Part shown: in pieces, positions 45,918-54,827 of the stretch
Position numbering within the stretch: position 1 is the first letter of the stretch
Layout: the number at the start of each line of letters is the position of its first letter
Assembly: GCA_030431255.1 (NCBI GenBank)
Contig: JAUIJL010000003.1
Location: forward strand, 310,001-374,000
DNA: 64,000 nucleotides
Reading direction: 5' to 3'
Source of the DNA: Thermoanaerobaculia bacterium
GTDB lineage: Bacteria; Acidobacteriota; Thermoanaerobaculia; Multivoradales; J023
Translations under genes and position numbers: made by a program
The notes under the pieces: model-generated
What the model saw: only the letters and a program-made list of their open reading frames with translations
What the model was told of the DNA's origin: nothing
Database searches by the model: none

Positions 45918-47111
45918 ATGAAAGAAGCCGTCATTGTTTCAGCAGCCAGGACCGCCGTCGGCAAAGCAAATCGAGGCGCGTTGGCCCATTTCCGTCCCGA
46001 GGATATGGGAGCCGCCGTGGTGGCGGAAGCCGTGCGTCGAGCCGGAGGTTTGGACCCTGCCGACATCGACGACGTGATCATGGGATGCGCCATGCCCGAG
46101 GGACCCCAAGGGCTCAACATGGGTCGGATCATATCCCTGCGCGCCGGTCTGCCGGAGGAGGTCACGGCCCAAACCGTCAATCGATTCTGCTCTTCCGGTT
46201 TGCAGACCATCGCTCTCGCCGCCCAGCAGATCATGTCGGGAATGGGTGATGTGGTGGTGGCGGGAGGCACGGAGTCGATGTCCGCCGTGCCCATGAGCGG
46301 ATTTCACTTCCGACCCAATCCGTGGATGGTGGAAAACCGTCCCGAGGCCTACATCGGCATGGGGTTGACCGCGGAGAACGTCGCGCGCAGGTACAACATC
46401 AGCCGCGAGCAAGCGGACGTATTTGCCGCGGCGTCCCACGAGAAGGCGTTGGCCGCGGTGGAATCCGGCCGATTTGAGGAGGAGATCGTGCCCCTGGAGG
46501 TGGAGCGGGTGAGCTTCAGCTCCAACGGCAACGGATCGGGTCGCAAGTCGGAAACGTCGACTTTCAAGGTCGATGAAGGGCCCCGAGCCGGCTCCACCCC
46601 AGAGGTTCTCGCCAAGCTCAGGCCGGTCTTTCATGCCAAAGGTCAGGTGACCGCCGGCAACAGCTCCCAGATGTCGGACGGCGCGGGGGCGGTGGTGGTC
46701 ATGTCGCGGGAGAAGGCCGACGAGCTCGGTCTCGAGCCCCTGGCCAGATTCGTTTCCTTCGCCACCGGCGGAGTTGCACCGGAGCTGATGGGCATCGGGC
46801 CGGTGAAGGCGATCCCCAAGGCCTTGAAGTACGCCGGAATGGAGCTGTCCCAGATCGAGCTGGTGGAGCTCAATGAAGCGTTCGCCTGCCAGGCACTAGC
46901 GGTGATCCAAGAAACCGGACTAGACGCTGAAAGCACCAACGTCAACGGCGGGGCGGTGGCCCTCGGGCACCCCCTCGGGGCGACGGGCGCAAAGCTGACC
47001 ACCCAACTGCTCTACGAAATGCGGCGTCGAGGCAATCGATACGGCATGGTCACCATGTGTATCGGTGGCGGCATGGGCGCGGCCGGTATTTTCGAAAACT
47101 TGCAGGTTTGA
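45918..47111 (+). CDS. fadA: Acetyl-CoA acyltransferase (3-ketoacyl-CoA thiolase)
   Basis: A 397-residue thiolase that cleaves 3-ketoacyl-CoA to acetyl-CoA in beta-oxidation. The nucleophilic Cys91 is in [20 protein letters not shown]. The C-terminal residues are [30 protein letters not shown] (His) and [16 protein letters not shown] (second Cys). AAGGAGAT lies ten bases before the ATG. It forms an operon with fadN. Electrons from the upstream acyl-CoA dehydrogenase step would reach the quinone pool by the ETF-QO encoded at 61879. Confidence 0.96.
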   Translation: MKEAVIVSAARTAVGKANRGALAHFRPEDMGAAVVAEAVRRAGGLDPADIDDVIMGCAMPEGPQGLNMGRIISLRAGLPEEVTAQTVNRFCSSGLQTIALAAQQIMSGMGDVVVAGGTESMSAVPMSGFHFRPNPWMVENRPEAYIGMGLTAENVARRYNISREQADVFAAASHEKALAAVESGRFEEEIVPLEVERVSFSSNGNGSGRKSETSTFKVDEGPRAGSTPEVLAKLRPVFHAKGQVTAGNSSQMSDGAGAVVVMSREKADELGLEPLARFVSFATGGVAPELMGIGPVKAIPKALKYAGMELSQIELVELNEAFACQALAVIQETGLDAESTNVNGGAVALGHPLGATGAKLTTQLLYEMRRRGNRYGMVTMCIGGGMGAAGIFENLQV

Positions 47112-47120
47112 GGCGGGCTG

Positions 47121-47159
47121 GGGATCCCCCTTCGGCCGAGGTGCCGATCAGGGGATCCC
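47121..47159. terminator. Hairpin between convergent fadA and the ankyrin gene
   Basis: GGGATCCCC (47121-47129) and GGGGATCCC (47151-47159) can pair, 9 bp with a 21-base loop. It overlaps the 3' end of the ankyrin gene. No U-run follows on either strand, so intrinsic termination is doubtful. Confidence 0.35.
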
Positions 47160-48533
47160 GGGTTTGGCGCCGGCGGCTTCCAACACCTTCAGCATGTCGA
47201 AGAGTCGACGCCTGAAGGGGGAGGATCGCAAGGCGCCCAAGGCATTGCGTTTAATCACCCGCCAGACCGTGTTGCCGTGAAGGTCCGTGCCTTCGAGATC
47301 GGCTCCCAGCTTGATCAAGTGGCGGGTGGTGCCACCGAAGATCTTCGAGTGGGGATCCGGTATGTAGACGTCGGCGGTCGCCGCGTACATGAGCGGCGTC
47401 ATGCCGGCATCGCCGTGGCGACGCTCGAGATCCGCTCCTGCCTTGACCAGACGGGCAATCACCTCCAGCCGATCGGCGGATGCGTGATTGATCGCTTTGA
47501 TCAGCGCGGTTTCCTGGGCCTCGCTAGAGTCCAGGGCGTCGACTTCCGCGCCGGCATCGATGAGAGCTTGGGCGGTTTCCGCGGCTCCGAATTGGGCGGC
47601 CCACATCAGGGGAGTTTGGCCCTCTTGATCTCGGTCCTGAGGATGGATTTCCTCCAGCAGCACCATGCGTCGGGCCCCTTCGGGAGTGGTTTCGAGGAAC
47701 GCCTTGAACCGCTCCATGCCGGTGAGATTGTCGGGATCCGGCCCGGTCAGCCCACGGTCGATGGCACCGAAGAGCGCGTCGAAGGCGGCCGCCGCATCGG
47801 CGGCATTTCGCGGGGCCTCCATCGCGTCCAAATCCGGTAGGGAATCGAGAGGGGCAGGGGCAGGTTCCGGCTCTTGTTGTTGAGCCGTCGGCGGCGAGGG
47901 CTCTGGAGCCGGCTCTTCGACGTCTTCCTTCATCGGCTCCGTCTCTTGGCGTTTGGCTCGGGCTTCGGCGACGCGCATCTGCCGATCCAACCGTCGCTGC
48001 TCCTTACGCCGTTCCTCCTCTTCCCGAAGCCGTTCCTCCTGGGCGGCCCTGTCTTCCTCGAATTTTTTTCGCGAGAACAGCCGAAGCTCTCGTCCGAGCT
48101 CCTCGTGGCCATTCATGAATGCCAGGTCGATCGCTGTTTGCTCGTCGTCGTTTTTGGCTCGCGGGGCCGCGCCGGCCTCCAACAGCAATCGGGAGATCTC
48201 GAAATCCCCCGCCACGGCGGCGGTCATCAGCGGGGTATAGCCTTCACCGACCCGCTGATTGACGTCCGCACCCGCTTGCAGCAGCATGTGGACGATTTCG
48301 GGATCCCCTTCGAGCACCGAGGACTCGAGCGGGCTGGTAGCACCCCCGTGATTCGGGTTGACGCCGGCTTCCAAGAGGGTTCGAACGATTTCCGTCAAAC
48401 CCAGCTCCGCAGCCAAGGCGAGGGGTGTCAAACCAGACTCTTCGTCGATAATTTCTAATCCGGCCTTATTTTGGACCAACTGCCAGACCTTGCCGAAATC
48501 GGCTTGGTCGATCGCGTCGAAAATCGTCGCCAT
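47148..48533 (-). CDS. Ankyrin-repeat protein with central charged coiled coil
   Basis: A 461-residue cytosolic-looking protein without a signal peptide. N-terminal ankyrin repeats at about 5-145 (SGLTPLALAAELGLTEIVRT, GDPEIVHMLLQAGADVNQRV, EGYTPLMTAAVAGDFEISRL) are followed by an Arg/Glu-rich coiled coil at about 155-200 and a Pro/Glu/Ala linker at 200-245. A second ankyrin group lies at about 295-440 (EGQTPLMWAAQFGAAETAQA, DAGMTPLMYAATAD, LIKLGADLEGTDLHGNTVWR). ATG 48533 has GGAG five bases upstream; a GTG two codons earlier is possible. Binding partner unknown. It is transcribed in the same direction as epmB, 198 bases downstream of it. Confidence 0.85.
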   Translation of the reverse strand: MATIFDAIDQADFGKVWQLVQNKAGLEIIDEESGLTPLALAAELGLTEIVRTLLEAGVNPNHGGATSPLESSVLEGDPEIVHMLLQAGADVNQRVGEGYTPLMTAAVAGDFEISRLLLEAGAAPRAKNDDEQTAIDLAFMNGHEELGRELRLFSRKKFEEDRAAQEERLREEEERRKEQRRLDRQMRVAEARAKRQETEPMKEDVEEPAPEPSPPTAQQQEPEPAPAPLDSLPDLDAMEAPRNAADAAAAFDALFGAIDRGLTGPDPDNLTGMERFKAFLETTPEGARRMVLLEEIHPQDRDQEGQTPLMWAAQFGAAETAQALIDAGAEVDALDSSEAQETALIKAINHASADRLEVIARLVKAGADLERRHGDAGMTPLMYAATADVYIPDPHSKIFGGTTRHLIKLGADLEGTDLHGNTVWRVIKRNALGALRSSPFRRRLFDMLKVLEAAGAKPGIP

Positions 48534-48731
48534 CCTCACTCCATCAAGTCGTCGGGCGCCGCGTGTGTTGCGCCCTCACGAATCGGCGTCTCGCGCCGTC
48601 GCCTAAGCTCAAGAAATCGAAATGAGCCCGGAATGGATTCCCGTAGGTTTCGCTTCGGGGTATGCCACACATCGGAAGGTGATGAGCGGAGCAGACCGAG
48701 GCTCGGTGGCGGTGCCGAGCGGCGGTCGGTT

Positions 48732-49772
48732 TCAAGCTCCAAACGGGCCGATAGGTGTCTTTGACGGCGCTCCAGCTTGCTCCTTGACCAACTTGGGAAC
48801 CAAATAGCCGGGAAGCTCCGCGAGAAGATCGCGGAGTAGGCGCCGAGCCTCGGTTTCCGGGGTCTCAAAATGAGAGGCCCCTTCCACACGATCCAGTACA
48901 TGAAGATAGTACGGCAAAACACCGGCTGCGAACAATGCCTCGGATAAGGAGCTCAAGGCATCCAAATCATCGTTAATATTTCTCAATAGAACAGTTTGAT
49001 TGAGCAATGTCGCCCCCGCGGACTTCAGCCGGGCGATGGACTCGCGGACGTGCGAATCGATCTCGTTCGCGTGATTCACATGTAGAACCACGACGATCTT
49101 CAAATGCGAGCGGCTGATCCATTCCAGCAGTTGGGAATCCACCCGTTCAGGCAGCACCACCGGCAGGCGAGTATGCAGTCTGAGGCGTTCGACGTGGCCC
49201 ACAGAGCCGATTGACGAGGCGAGGTCCCGAAGCTTGGAGTCGGATAAGGAAAGGGGATCACCTCCCGACAGAATCACTTCCTTAATCGACGGATCGCCGG
49301 CGATATAGCGGATGGCGTCTTGCTGGGCTCCGGCGTGCTCGGAATAGGGAAAATGCCTTCGAAAGCAATATCGACAATGGATGGCGCAGGCGCCGGTGGT
49401 AACCATCAAGACCCGGCCCTTGTATTTGTGGAGCAGCCCCGGCGCGGGTGAGGTCGCGCCCTCGCCCAACGGATCCAGCGAGTAGCCGGGGCTTACTTCC
49501 AGCTCACGGGCTTGGGGCAGCACTTGCAAAAGCAGTGGATCGGTAGGGTCGCCGACTCTCATCCTAGCCACGAAACCACGCGGGACCCTGAGCGGAAACC
49601 CTCGGCCGGCACGCTCGTCGGCAGCCACTTGCTCCGGCCGCAAGTGGAGAATTTCCAAGAGCTGATCCAGGTCGGTCACCGCATCTCTCAGAGCTTGGCG
49701 CCATGCTGGTGCCGCGGCGGTCGAGCCCGGTGCGGTGGGAGTTGCCTGAAGGGCGTCGGTTCGGGTTATCAT
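48732..49772 (-). CDS. epmB: EF-P beta-lysylation protein EpmB (lysine 2,3-aminomutase-like radical SAM)
   Basis: A 346-residue radical SAM/PLP enzyme that converts (S)-alpha-lysine to (R)-beta-lysine for EF-P modification. The radical SAM cluster motif is [18 protein letters not shown] (C-x3-C-x2-C) near 128-143. [14 protein letters not shown] (GGDP, SAM binding) follows, then [23 protein letters not shown] and [13 protein letters not shown] of the KamA/EpmB family. The PLP lysine region is at the C-terminus ([11 protein letters not shown]). Its length is that of EpmB; true KamA is over 400 residues. It is divergent from efp with only 96 bases between starts, which supports this role. Confidence 0.92.
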   Translation of the reverse strand: MITRTDALQATPTAPGSTAAAPAWRQALRDAVTDLDQLLEILHLRPEQVAADERAGRGFPLRVPRGFVARMRVGDPTDPLLLQVLPQARELEVSPGYSLDPLGEGATSPAPGLLHKYKGRVLMVTTGACAIHCRYCFRRHFPYSEHAGAQQDAIRYIAGDPSIKEVILSGGDPLSLSDSKLRDLASSIGSVGHVERLRLHTRLPVVLPERVDSQLLEWISRSHLKIVVVLHVNHANEIDSHVRESIARLKSAGATLLNQTVLLRNINDDLDALSSLSEALFAAGVLPYYLHVLDRVEGASHFETPETEARRLLRDLLAELPGYLVPKLVKEQAGAPSKTPIGPFGA

Positions 49773-49868
49773 GCGCGGACGTTACCCCCTCGGGGGTTCG
49801 TGTTCAAGCCTGCCCGTAAGCGCGCTTCCCGCCCGCCCATTCGCACAAGAATCAGCCTCGAGGAAACC

Positions 49869-50438
49869 ATGGCAACTTTTTCAACCAATCAATTCAAATC
49901 CGGCCTCAAAGTGATGTTGGACAACGACCCTTGCTCGATCATTGAGAACGAGTTTGTGAAGCCGGGCAAGGGCCAGGCCTTCAATCGCGTCAAGCTGCGC
50001 AATCTGCTGACCGGTCGAGTGCTCGAAAAGACCTTCAAGTCCGGAGAATCCATCGAGGCCGCGGATGTCTTGGACACCTCGATGCAATACCTCTACAGCG
50101 ACGGTGAGAAGTGGCATTTCATGGTGCCCGACACCTACGAGCAATACGAGGCCGATGCGGACGCCATGGGCGAAGCGGTCAAGTGGCTCAAAGAGGAAGA
50201 CAAGGTCGACGTGACTCTGTGGAACAACCTTCCGATTTCTGTGACTCCGCCGAATTTCGTGCATTTGACCATCACGGAAACCGATCCTGGGCTCAAGGGC
50301 GATACCTCGTCCGGTGGCTCCAAACCCGCCACCTTGGAAACCGGTGCGGTGGTGCGGGTGCCCCTCTTCATCCAGGAGGGTGAGGTCATCAAAGTCGATA
50401 CGCGGACCGGTGATTACGTTTCGCGTTCGAAGGAGTAA
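49869..50438 (+). CDS. efp: Translation elongation factor P
   Basis: EF-P (189 residues) relieves ribosomes stalled at polyproline. The N-terminal KOW-like domain has VKPGKGQAF with Lys34, the site modified by EpmA/EpmB. The two OB domains follow ([40 protein letters not shown]), with the C-terminal signature [20 protein letters not shown] and [16 protein letters not shown]. The ATG at 49869 matches the family start; the frame is open far upstream into epmB but without similarity. The TAA overlaps the epmA ATG by one base (TAATG). A weak promoter (TTGCCT 49742, TATCAT 49767) may serve it. Confidence 0.97.
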   Translation: MATFSTNQFKSGLKVMLDNDPCSIIENEFVKPGKGQAFNRVKLRNLLTGRVLEKTFKSGESIEAADVLDTSMQYLYSDGEKWHFMVPDTYEQYEADADAMGEAVKWLKEEDKVDVTLWNNLPISVTPPNFVHLTITETDPGLKGDTSSGGSKPATLETGAVVRVPLFIQEGEVIKVDTRTGDYVSRSKE

Positions 50439-51421
50439 TGGCCGAGGGTCGGCGGGCCGCTGATTGGCGGCCTACCGCGGACTTGGAAACCCTGAGACGA
50501 CGGGCGCAGCTTCTAGGCAAGATACGAGCCTTCTTCGAAGAGCGTGGGGTCTTGGAGGTGGAGACTCCCTCCCTGTCGTCGGCGACGGTCACCGACCTGC
50601 ATTTGGCCAGTCTGGATTGTCTTGCCCTCCTGCCTGCCGGCGAAACCCGCCTCTTCCTTCAGACCTCTCCCGAATTCGCCATGAAACGCCTGCTGGCCTC
50701 CGGCAGCGGACCTATCTTTCAGATTTGCAAGGCCTTTCGTGACGCGGAGCGAGGGCGTCGGCACAACCTCGAATTCTCCATGTTGGAATGGTACCGCCCC
50801 GGTTTCGACCATCATCAGCTGATGGACGAAATGGATGCCTTCCTGCGGAGCATGCTCGGCTGTGCCCCGGCCCAGCGCCGCTCCTATGGCGAGCTCTTCG
50901 AAACCACCTTGGGATGTTGCCCTCACACAGTCGGCTCGGATCGATTGCTGGCGGAGGTGCGGGATCGAGGGATTGATCTGTGGAATCGGGAGGCGGAGCT
51001 CGATCGAGACGACGCCCTGAATCTTCTCTTTACTCAGGTGATCGAGCCGGGGCTAGGGGCGGATGGCCCGACTTTCGTCCATGACTATCCCGTCTCCCAA
51101 GCGGCGTTGGCCCGCATCCGACCGGGATCGCCGCCGGTCGCCGAGCGCTTCGAGGTGTATTACCGGGGCATGGAGCTGGCCAACGGCTTCCACGAGCTGG
51201 CCGACGTCGGGGAGCAACGCCGCCGGTTTGAAGCGGACCTAGAAGCGCGTCGTAGCTCGGGTCTGCCGGTCCCGCCGATCGATGAGCGGCTCCTGGCGGC
51301 TTTGTCGGCGGGATTCCCCGATTGCGCAGGAGTCGCCTTGGGGATCGATCGCCTGGTGATGCTGGCTCTGGACAAGGAACGCATCGACGAGGTCATCGCC
51401 TTCCCTGTGGATCGCGCCTGA
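50438..51421 (+). CDS. epmA: EF-P--(R)-beta-lysine ligase EpmA (GenX/PoxA)
   Basis: A 327-residue class II LysRS paralogue that attaches beta-lysine to Lys34 of EF-P. It lacks the anticodon-binding domain, as EpmA does. Motif 1 is at about 25-50 (IRAFFEERGVLEVETPSLSS), motif 2 LFLQTSPEFAMKRLLASGSG with IFQICKAFRDAERGRRHNLE, and motif 3 GVALGIDRLVMLALDKERI. YYRGMELANGFHELAD is the usual EpmA block. Translation is probably coupled to efp (TAATG). With epmB this gives the complete lysylation route; EpmC (the hydroxylase) was not seen in the window. Confidence 0.95.
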   Translation: MAEGRRAADWRPTADLETLRRRAQLLGKIRAFFEERGVLEVETPSLSSATVTDLHLASLDCLALLPAGETRLFLQTSPEFAMKRLLASGSGPIFQICKAFRDAERGRRHNLEFSMLEWYRPGFDHHQLMDEMDAFLRSMLGCAPAQRRSYGELFETTLGCCPHTVGSDRLLAEVRDRGIDLWNREAELDRDDALNLLFTQVIEPGLGADGPTFVHDYPVSQAALARIRPGSPPVAERFEVYYRGMELANGFHELADVGEQRRRFEADLEARRSSGLPVPPIDERLLAALSAGFPDCAGVALGIDRLVMLALDKERIDEVIAFPVDRA

Positions 51422-51425
51422 TGGG

Positions 51426-52268
51426 CTACTGGGCCGCATCATGGGCGGCCCAGGCGGTGGCGGTGGTCCACCATCCGTTGGCCATCAGGCCGTGGTCCTG
51501 TTGGAACCGGCGCAGTCCCAGATCGTCCAATCGATACCAGCTTTCGTCATCGACCGGTGCCATGCCGTAGCCGAGGGCTCTCAGGGTCTTTCGTCGCCCG
51601 CCGGCAGTCCAGGTCGTGGACCACGGATCGGCGAGGCCGGGATCTCGGTAGATACCCCGCAAGACGCGAGCGAACGGAAAGCCCGCCGGGTCGATTTTGT
51701 ATCCCGGACAGAGATCGTGATGGCCGTGATGGTCGCGCGGGCCGAGATGGGGCCACCGATCTAAGATCAGGCGGCCCACAAGGATCATCATCCGCACCTG
51801 CTCTTCGGTCCAGGGCTGGACCTTCAAGGGACGCTCTCCCATCACATCGTGGGCGGAGATCCATTCCGTGTCGGCTTCGATCCCGGGTCGTGCTTGGCCG
51901 AGGTTGACCGTCTCGACGCCGATAGTAGTGCGCGCCCCCTTCTCATCCTGGCAGGTCATGGCAAGGCCGTCCGGGCGCAGCAGCTGAAGCTTGCCTGCGT
52001 GCCAGCTCCGGTCGTCTAGGGACACGTATTGGCTGACGCCTTCGTCGAAGCTCCGGCCGACGGCGAAGTGGGCTGAGGCGATACCCTTCTGTCCAGGATT
52101 CGGACCACCGAGCAGCTGATCACAGGTCGCCAAGTCGGGAGTGGCGGTCCAATGCCAGGTTACCCCGGTCGGCCTGAAATTGGTGTGGACCAGCCATCCG
52201 GGGCTGACGGCATGGCCGGGGCCGAGGGGAATCCATCGGTGGTGCATGGGAAAGCCGGCGCCGCTCAT
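51426..52268 (-). CDS. N-acetylmuramoyl-L-alanine amidase (Amidase_2/PGRP fold) with peptidoglycan-binding-like tail
   Basis: A 280-residue amidase-2 domain protein expected to cut the bond between MurNAc and the stem peptide. Zinc ligands and active site: VTWHWTATPD (first His), GHHDLCPGYKIDPAGFPF (second His, then P-G-x-K-x-D-P as in AmpD). SWHAGK and TIGVETVNLGQ fit the fold. The C-terminal 60 residues (RKTLRALGYGMAPVDDESWY, LRRFQQDHGLMANG) resemble a PG_binding_1 domain. No signal peptide, so it may act on recycled muropeptides or be exported otherwise. ATG 52268 overlaps the phosphatase stop (ATGA); a longer reading to 52373 lies inside that gene. Confidence 0.88.
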   Translation of the reverse strand: MSGAGFPMHHRWIPLGPGHAVSPGWLVHTNFRPTGVTWHWTATPDLATCDQLLGGPNPGQKGIASAHFAVGRSFDEGVSQYVSLDDRSWHAGKLQLLRPDGLAMTCQDEKGARTTIGVETVNLGQARPGIEADTEWISAHDVMGERPLKVQPWTEEQVRMMILVGRLILDRWPHLGPRDHHGHHDLCPGYKIDPAGFPFARVLRGIYRDPGLADPWSTTWTAGGRRKTLRALGYGMAPVDDESWYRLDDLGLRRFQQDHGLMANGWWTTATAWAAHDAAQ

Positions 52269-53497
52269 GTCGCTTCGGTCTTTCCTGAGGCGCCCGTCTC
52301 CGTCAGTCGCTCCAGCAATAGGGCGGTCCAGTCGTCGTTTTGCTCGGTGGTCAGGTCGCGCACTCGTGCGCACAGGGCTTCTATCCAGGGACCGGGGTTA
52401 TTCTGGGGCTGTCCCTCGATCAGCTGTTGGAGCTTCTCGTAACCCAACGGCTCGCCGTCTTGCACCGGGGCCTCGGGCAAGCCGTCGGTGAGCATCAGCA
52501 GCTTATCCCCGGGCTCCAAGGTCAGCTCGATGCTGCGATATTCGAGGCCCTTTCGAATGCCCAGGGGCAGTCGGGGAAATGGAACCTCGAGGCAGCGCAC
52601 CCCGCGGGATCCAAGCCAATAGGGATCGGGCAGGCCGGCGTTGACCAGCTCCAAGCGGCCGGTGCTCGGCTCGAAAGCGGCGAGGCTCAGAGCCACGAAC
52701 TCGCGGGCCGCTAAGTCTTGGGCCAAACGATCGTTGAGGTAGCTCAAGGTATCCACTGGGGACCGGTCTTGGGCGATCAGGGGCAACATAGCCTTGACTG
52801 TCGCCATGATCAGGCTCGCGGCCATGCCTTTGCCCGCCACATCCGCCACCGCCAGCCAGATGCGATTTCCGATGGGGAAGTGGTCGTAGAAATCGCCGGC
52901 CACGCCACGGGCGGCCAGGTTGTGGGCGGCCAGCCGGAATTCCTGGTCTTCGAGCTCCCGAGCCGGCAGGAGACGTCTTTGCAGGGCGCGGGCTAAATCC
53001 AGCTCTTGGTCGGAAAGGAGCTGGAGGCGCTGAGCTTCGAGGGTTTGCCGCTGGGCCGTCCAAGAGGCTTCGACCGCCAAGAAGACGTAACAAGCCGCGG
53101 CGGCCAGGGAATAGAGCAGCAAGCCGACCACGAAAAACAGCGCCGCTTGGCGCTGGTAGAGATCTAGGGCTCCGGCGAGGTCTCCAAAGCGATCGAGAAA
53201 TCCCGCCCAGCCCTGGCCCAATAATCGCCAGAGAATCACCGAAGCGAGGGCCGCGGTGAGGTGGTTGGGAACCGCCCGCCACCAGTGGGCGGGGCTCAAC
53301 GGATTCGACTTGCTCGGGAACCAGGCCGCTAGGCAGATGAAGGCGTAGACCAGGGCGAGGGGCAGACCCAACGCCCACGCCAGGAGCCAGCTCCCTTGTC
53401 CAACTCGCACCAACAACAAGGCCAGCAAGGCGCCGACCAAGAGCCAAGGCACTAAATAGGCCGCCAATCGTTGGCGGTGGGCGAGAATCGGATGCAA
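52265..53497 (-). CDS. Membrane-bound SpoIIE/RsbU-type protein phosphatase
   Basis: A 410-residue PPM phosphatase, likely to dephosphorylate an anti-anti-sigma factor. The N-terminal 150 residues contain about five membrane helices (YLVPWLLVGALLALLLVRVG, ALFFVVGLLLYSLAAAACYV). A linker helix (DLARALQRRLLPARELEDQE, typical before SpoIIE domains) precedes the catalytic domain: GVAGDFYDHF (metal Asp), LAVADVAGKGMAASLIMATV, ELVNAGLPDPYWL, LTDGLPEAP (Asp) and NDDWTALLLERL (Asp). It lies between a LiaF-like gene and an amidase; no STAS or anti-sigma partner is present in the window. Confidence 0.92.
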   Translation of the reverse strand: MHPILAHRQRLAAYLVPWLLVGALLALLLVRVGQGSWLLAWALGLPLALVYAFICLAAWFPSKSNPLSPAHWWRAVPNHLTAALASVILWRLLGQGWAGFLDRFGDLAGALDLYQRQAALFFVVGLLLYSLAAAACYVFLAVEASWTAQRQTLEAQRLQLLSDQELDLARALQRRLLPARELEDQEFRLAAHNLAARGVAGDFYDHFPIGNRIWLAVADVAGKGMAASLIMATVKAMLPLIAQDRSPVDTLSYLNDRLAQDLAAREFVALSLAAFEPSTGRLELVNAGLPDPYWLGSRGVRCLEVPFPRLPLGIRKGLEYRSIELTLEPGDKLLMLTDGLPEAPVQDGEPLGYEKLQQLIEGQPQNNPGPWIEALCARVRDLTTEQNDDWTALLLERLTETGASGKTEAT

Positions 53498-53523
53498 TGG
53501 AGGCGGCTCCTAGGGAGGGGATA

Positions 53524-54216
53524 TCAGTTGAGAACCTCGACTCCGGCCATCCATGCGAAACCGGTGATCACCAGCCGTGGCTCGAATCCCTCAATCGGTC
53601 CAGGGGCCTTGCTCTTGTCCTCGGCGCCGCCCATAAAAGGCACCACCCTGAGCTCCACACTCCAATGGGAAGGAACCCTCACCTCAAGGGCTCCCCAAAG
53701 GGCGAAGACCTCGATGGTCGCGCCTTCAGGGGCGAGCTCGGCGCGTGTCAAATCGAGCTTGACGTGGCCCATGATCGCCATGAAACCCGCGCCGCGATAG
53801 CCGTTGGAGTCGCTCTTCAGATCGACGGTGCGGAAGCAGGCCAGGCGATCTGCGCCGTCCGTGTCCGGTAGCCGACGTCTGCGTGGGCGGCTGTCCCCGA
53901 ACATACCGCGCAAGACGAGGATCACCCCGAGGCCGACGAGAAAAAGGGGCCAGTGCTCGAAGGCATCCTGAACCTGGAAATCCGGTAGGTATTGGGCAGC
54001 GATGAAGACACCGCCGAATCCGATTGTGATCAAAGCGCCGGCCCAATCCCGATCCTTCAAACGGTAGAGGCCAACGGCCACCAACAGCCAAGGCCAGAGT
54101 GACCAAAGGCTGAAATCGAAGGGCAGCCGGCCGATCTGGCTGAGCATCAAAATCACACCGATCGTGATCAGGACCGAGCCGGCGACGAGGCGTGGGGTGC
54201 GTGTGATGTGTGCCAT
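53524..54216 (-). CDS. LiaF/LiaI-like membrane protein (envelope stress)
   Basis: A 230-residue protein. Four membrane segments fill the first 105 residues (LVAGSVLITIGVILMLSQIG, LWSLWPWLLVAVGLYRL, GALITIGFGGVFIAAQYL, WPLFLVGLGVILVLRGMFG), the LiaI/LiaF transmembrane pattern. The C-terminal half (GFMAIMGHVKLDLTRAELAP, IEVFALWGALEVRVPSHWSV, FMGGAEDKS) is the soluble LiaF-type beta domain. In Firmicutes LiaF inhibits the LiaSR system answering cell-wall antibiotics. Here no LiaSR is adjacent; a SpoIIE phosphatase and a cell-wall amidase follow on the same strand. Confidence 0.82.
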   Translation of the reverse strand: MAHITRTPRLVAGSVLITIGVILMLSQIGRLPFDFSLWSLWPWLLVAVGLYRLKDRDWAGALITIGFGGVFIAAQYLPDFQVQDAFEHWPLFLVGLGVILVLRGMFGDSRPRRRRLPDTDGADRLACFRTVDLKSDSNGYRGAGFMAIMGHVKLDLTRAELAPEGATIEVFALWGALEVRVPSHWSVELRVVPFMGGAEDKSKAPGPIEGFEPRLVITGFAWMAGVEVLN

Positions 54217-54339
54217 GGGAGAAGCTTACCCTAGAGGTCGTCTCTGACGAGCCGAGAATCGGTTAGAGTCGGTTGGGGACCGGTAAACGGCGGCCGGCGT
54301 CGGTCGGACGCCCCGTTTCAATCTTGCTCGGAGGTGGGT

Positions 54340-54750
54340 TTGAGCTGGTTAAAGGAGCTTCTGGGGGTTTTCGGCCCGTCGCATGGTGCAGCTCGTGAAC
54401 CGTCCGAGGACCCGAATTCAGGCCGATCTTCTGACTCCAGAGAACGGGATCGCGAGACGGCCGACGACGATCTACCGGAAGAGGTCGTCATGGAAGTCGG
54501 CGATGTGCTCGACCTGCACAGCTTTCCGCCCAAAGAGGTCAAAGACCTGGTGCGAGACTATTTGGATCACGCGGTGGAGCAGGGGTGGGATCAGGTCCGG
54601 ATCATTCACGGCAAAGGGATCGGTGTGCAGCGCCGAACCGTGCGTGCGATTTTGGAGCAAGATCCAAGGGTGCAGGGCTTCGGCGATCCTCCCGGGGAAT
54701 CCGGGGGATGGGGAGCGACCTGGGTACGGCTCAAGCGAAGCTCGGGCTAA
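54340..54750 (+). CDS. Smr-domain protein
   Basis: A 136-residue protein. The C-terminal Smr domain has LDLHSFPPKEVKDLVRDYLD (DLH), VRIIHGKGIGVQRRTVRAIL (HGKG) and WGATWVRLK. It is the nuclease-like domain of MutS2, here without MutS. The first 50 residues are Ser/Glu/Asp-rich and probably disordered. TTG 54340 was chosen because GGAGG stands five bases upstream; GTG 54334 overlaps that site. Possible roles are DNA or RNA cleavage, including rescue of stalled ribosomes, as for other stand-alone Smr proteins. Confidence 0.88.
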   Translation: MSWLKELLGVFGPSHGAAREPSEDPNSGRSSDSRERDRETADDDLPEEVVMEVGDVLDLHSFPPKEVKDLVRDYLDHAVEQGWDQVRIIHGKGIGVQRRTVRAILEQDPRVQGFGDPPGESGGWGATWVRLKRSSG

Positions 54751-54805
54751 TGCGATCGAAGACCGCTGGATCGTCAGATCCTGAAGATTCCACTTCCTAA
54801 AGTCC

Positions 54806-54827
54806 GAGGCTCAAGAGCCCAAGCCTC
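54806..54827. terminator. Weak hairpin between convergent genes
   Basis: GAGGCT (54806-54811) pairs with AGCCTC (54822-54827) around ten bases. No long U-run follows. It could serve either strand weakly. Confidence 0.25.
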
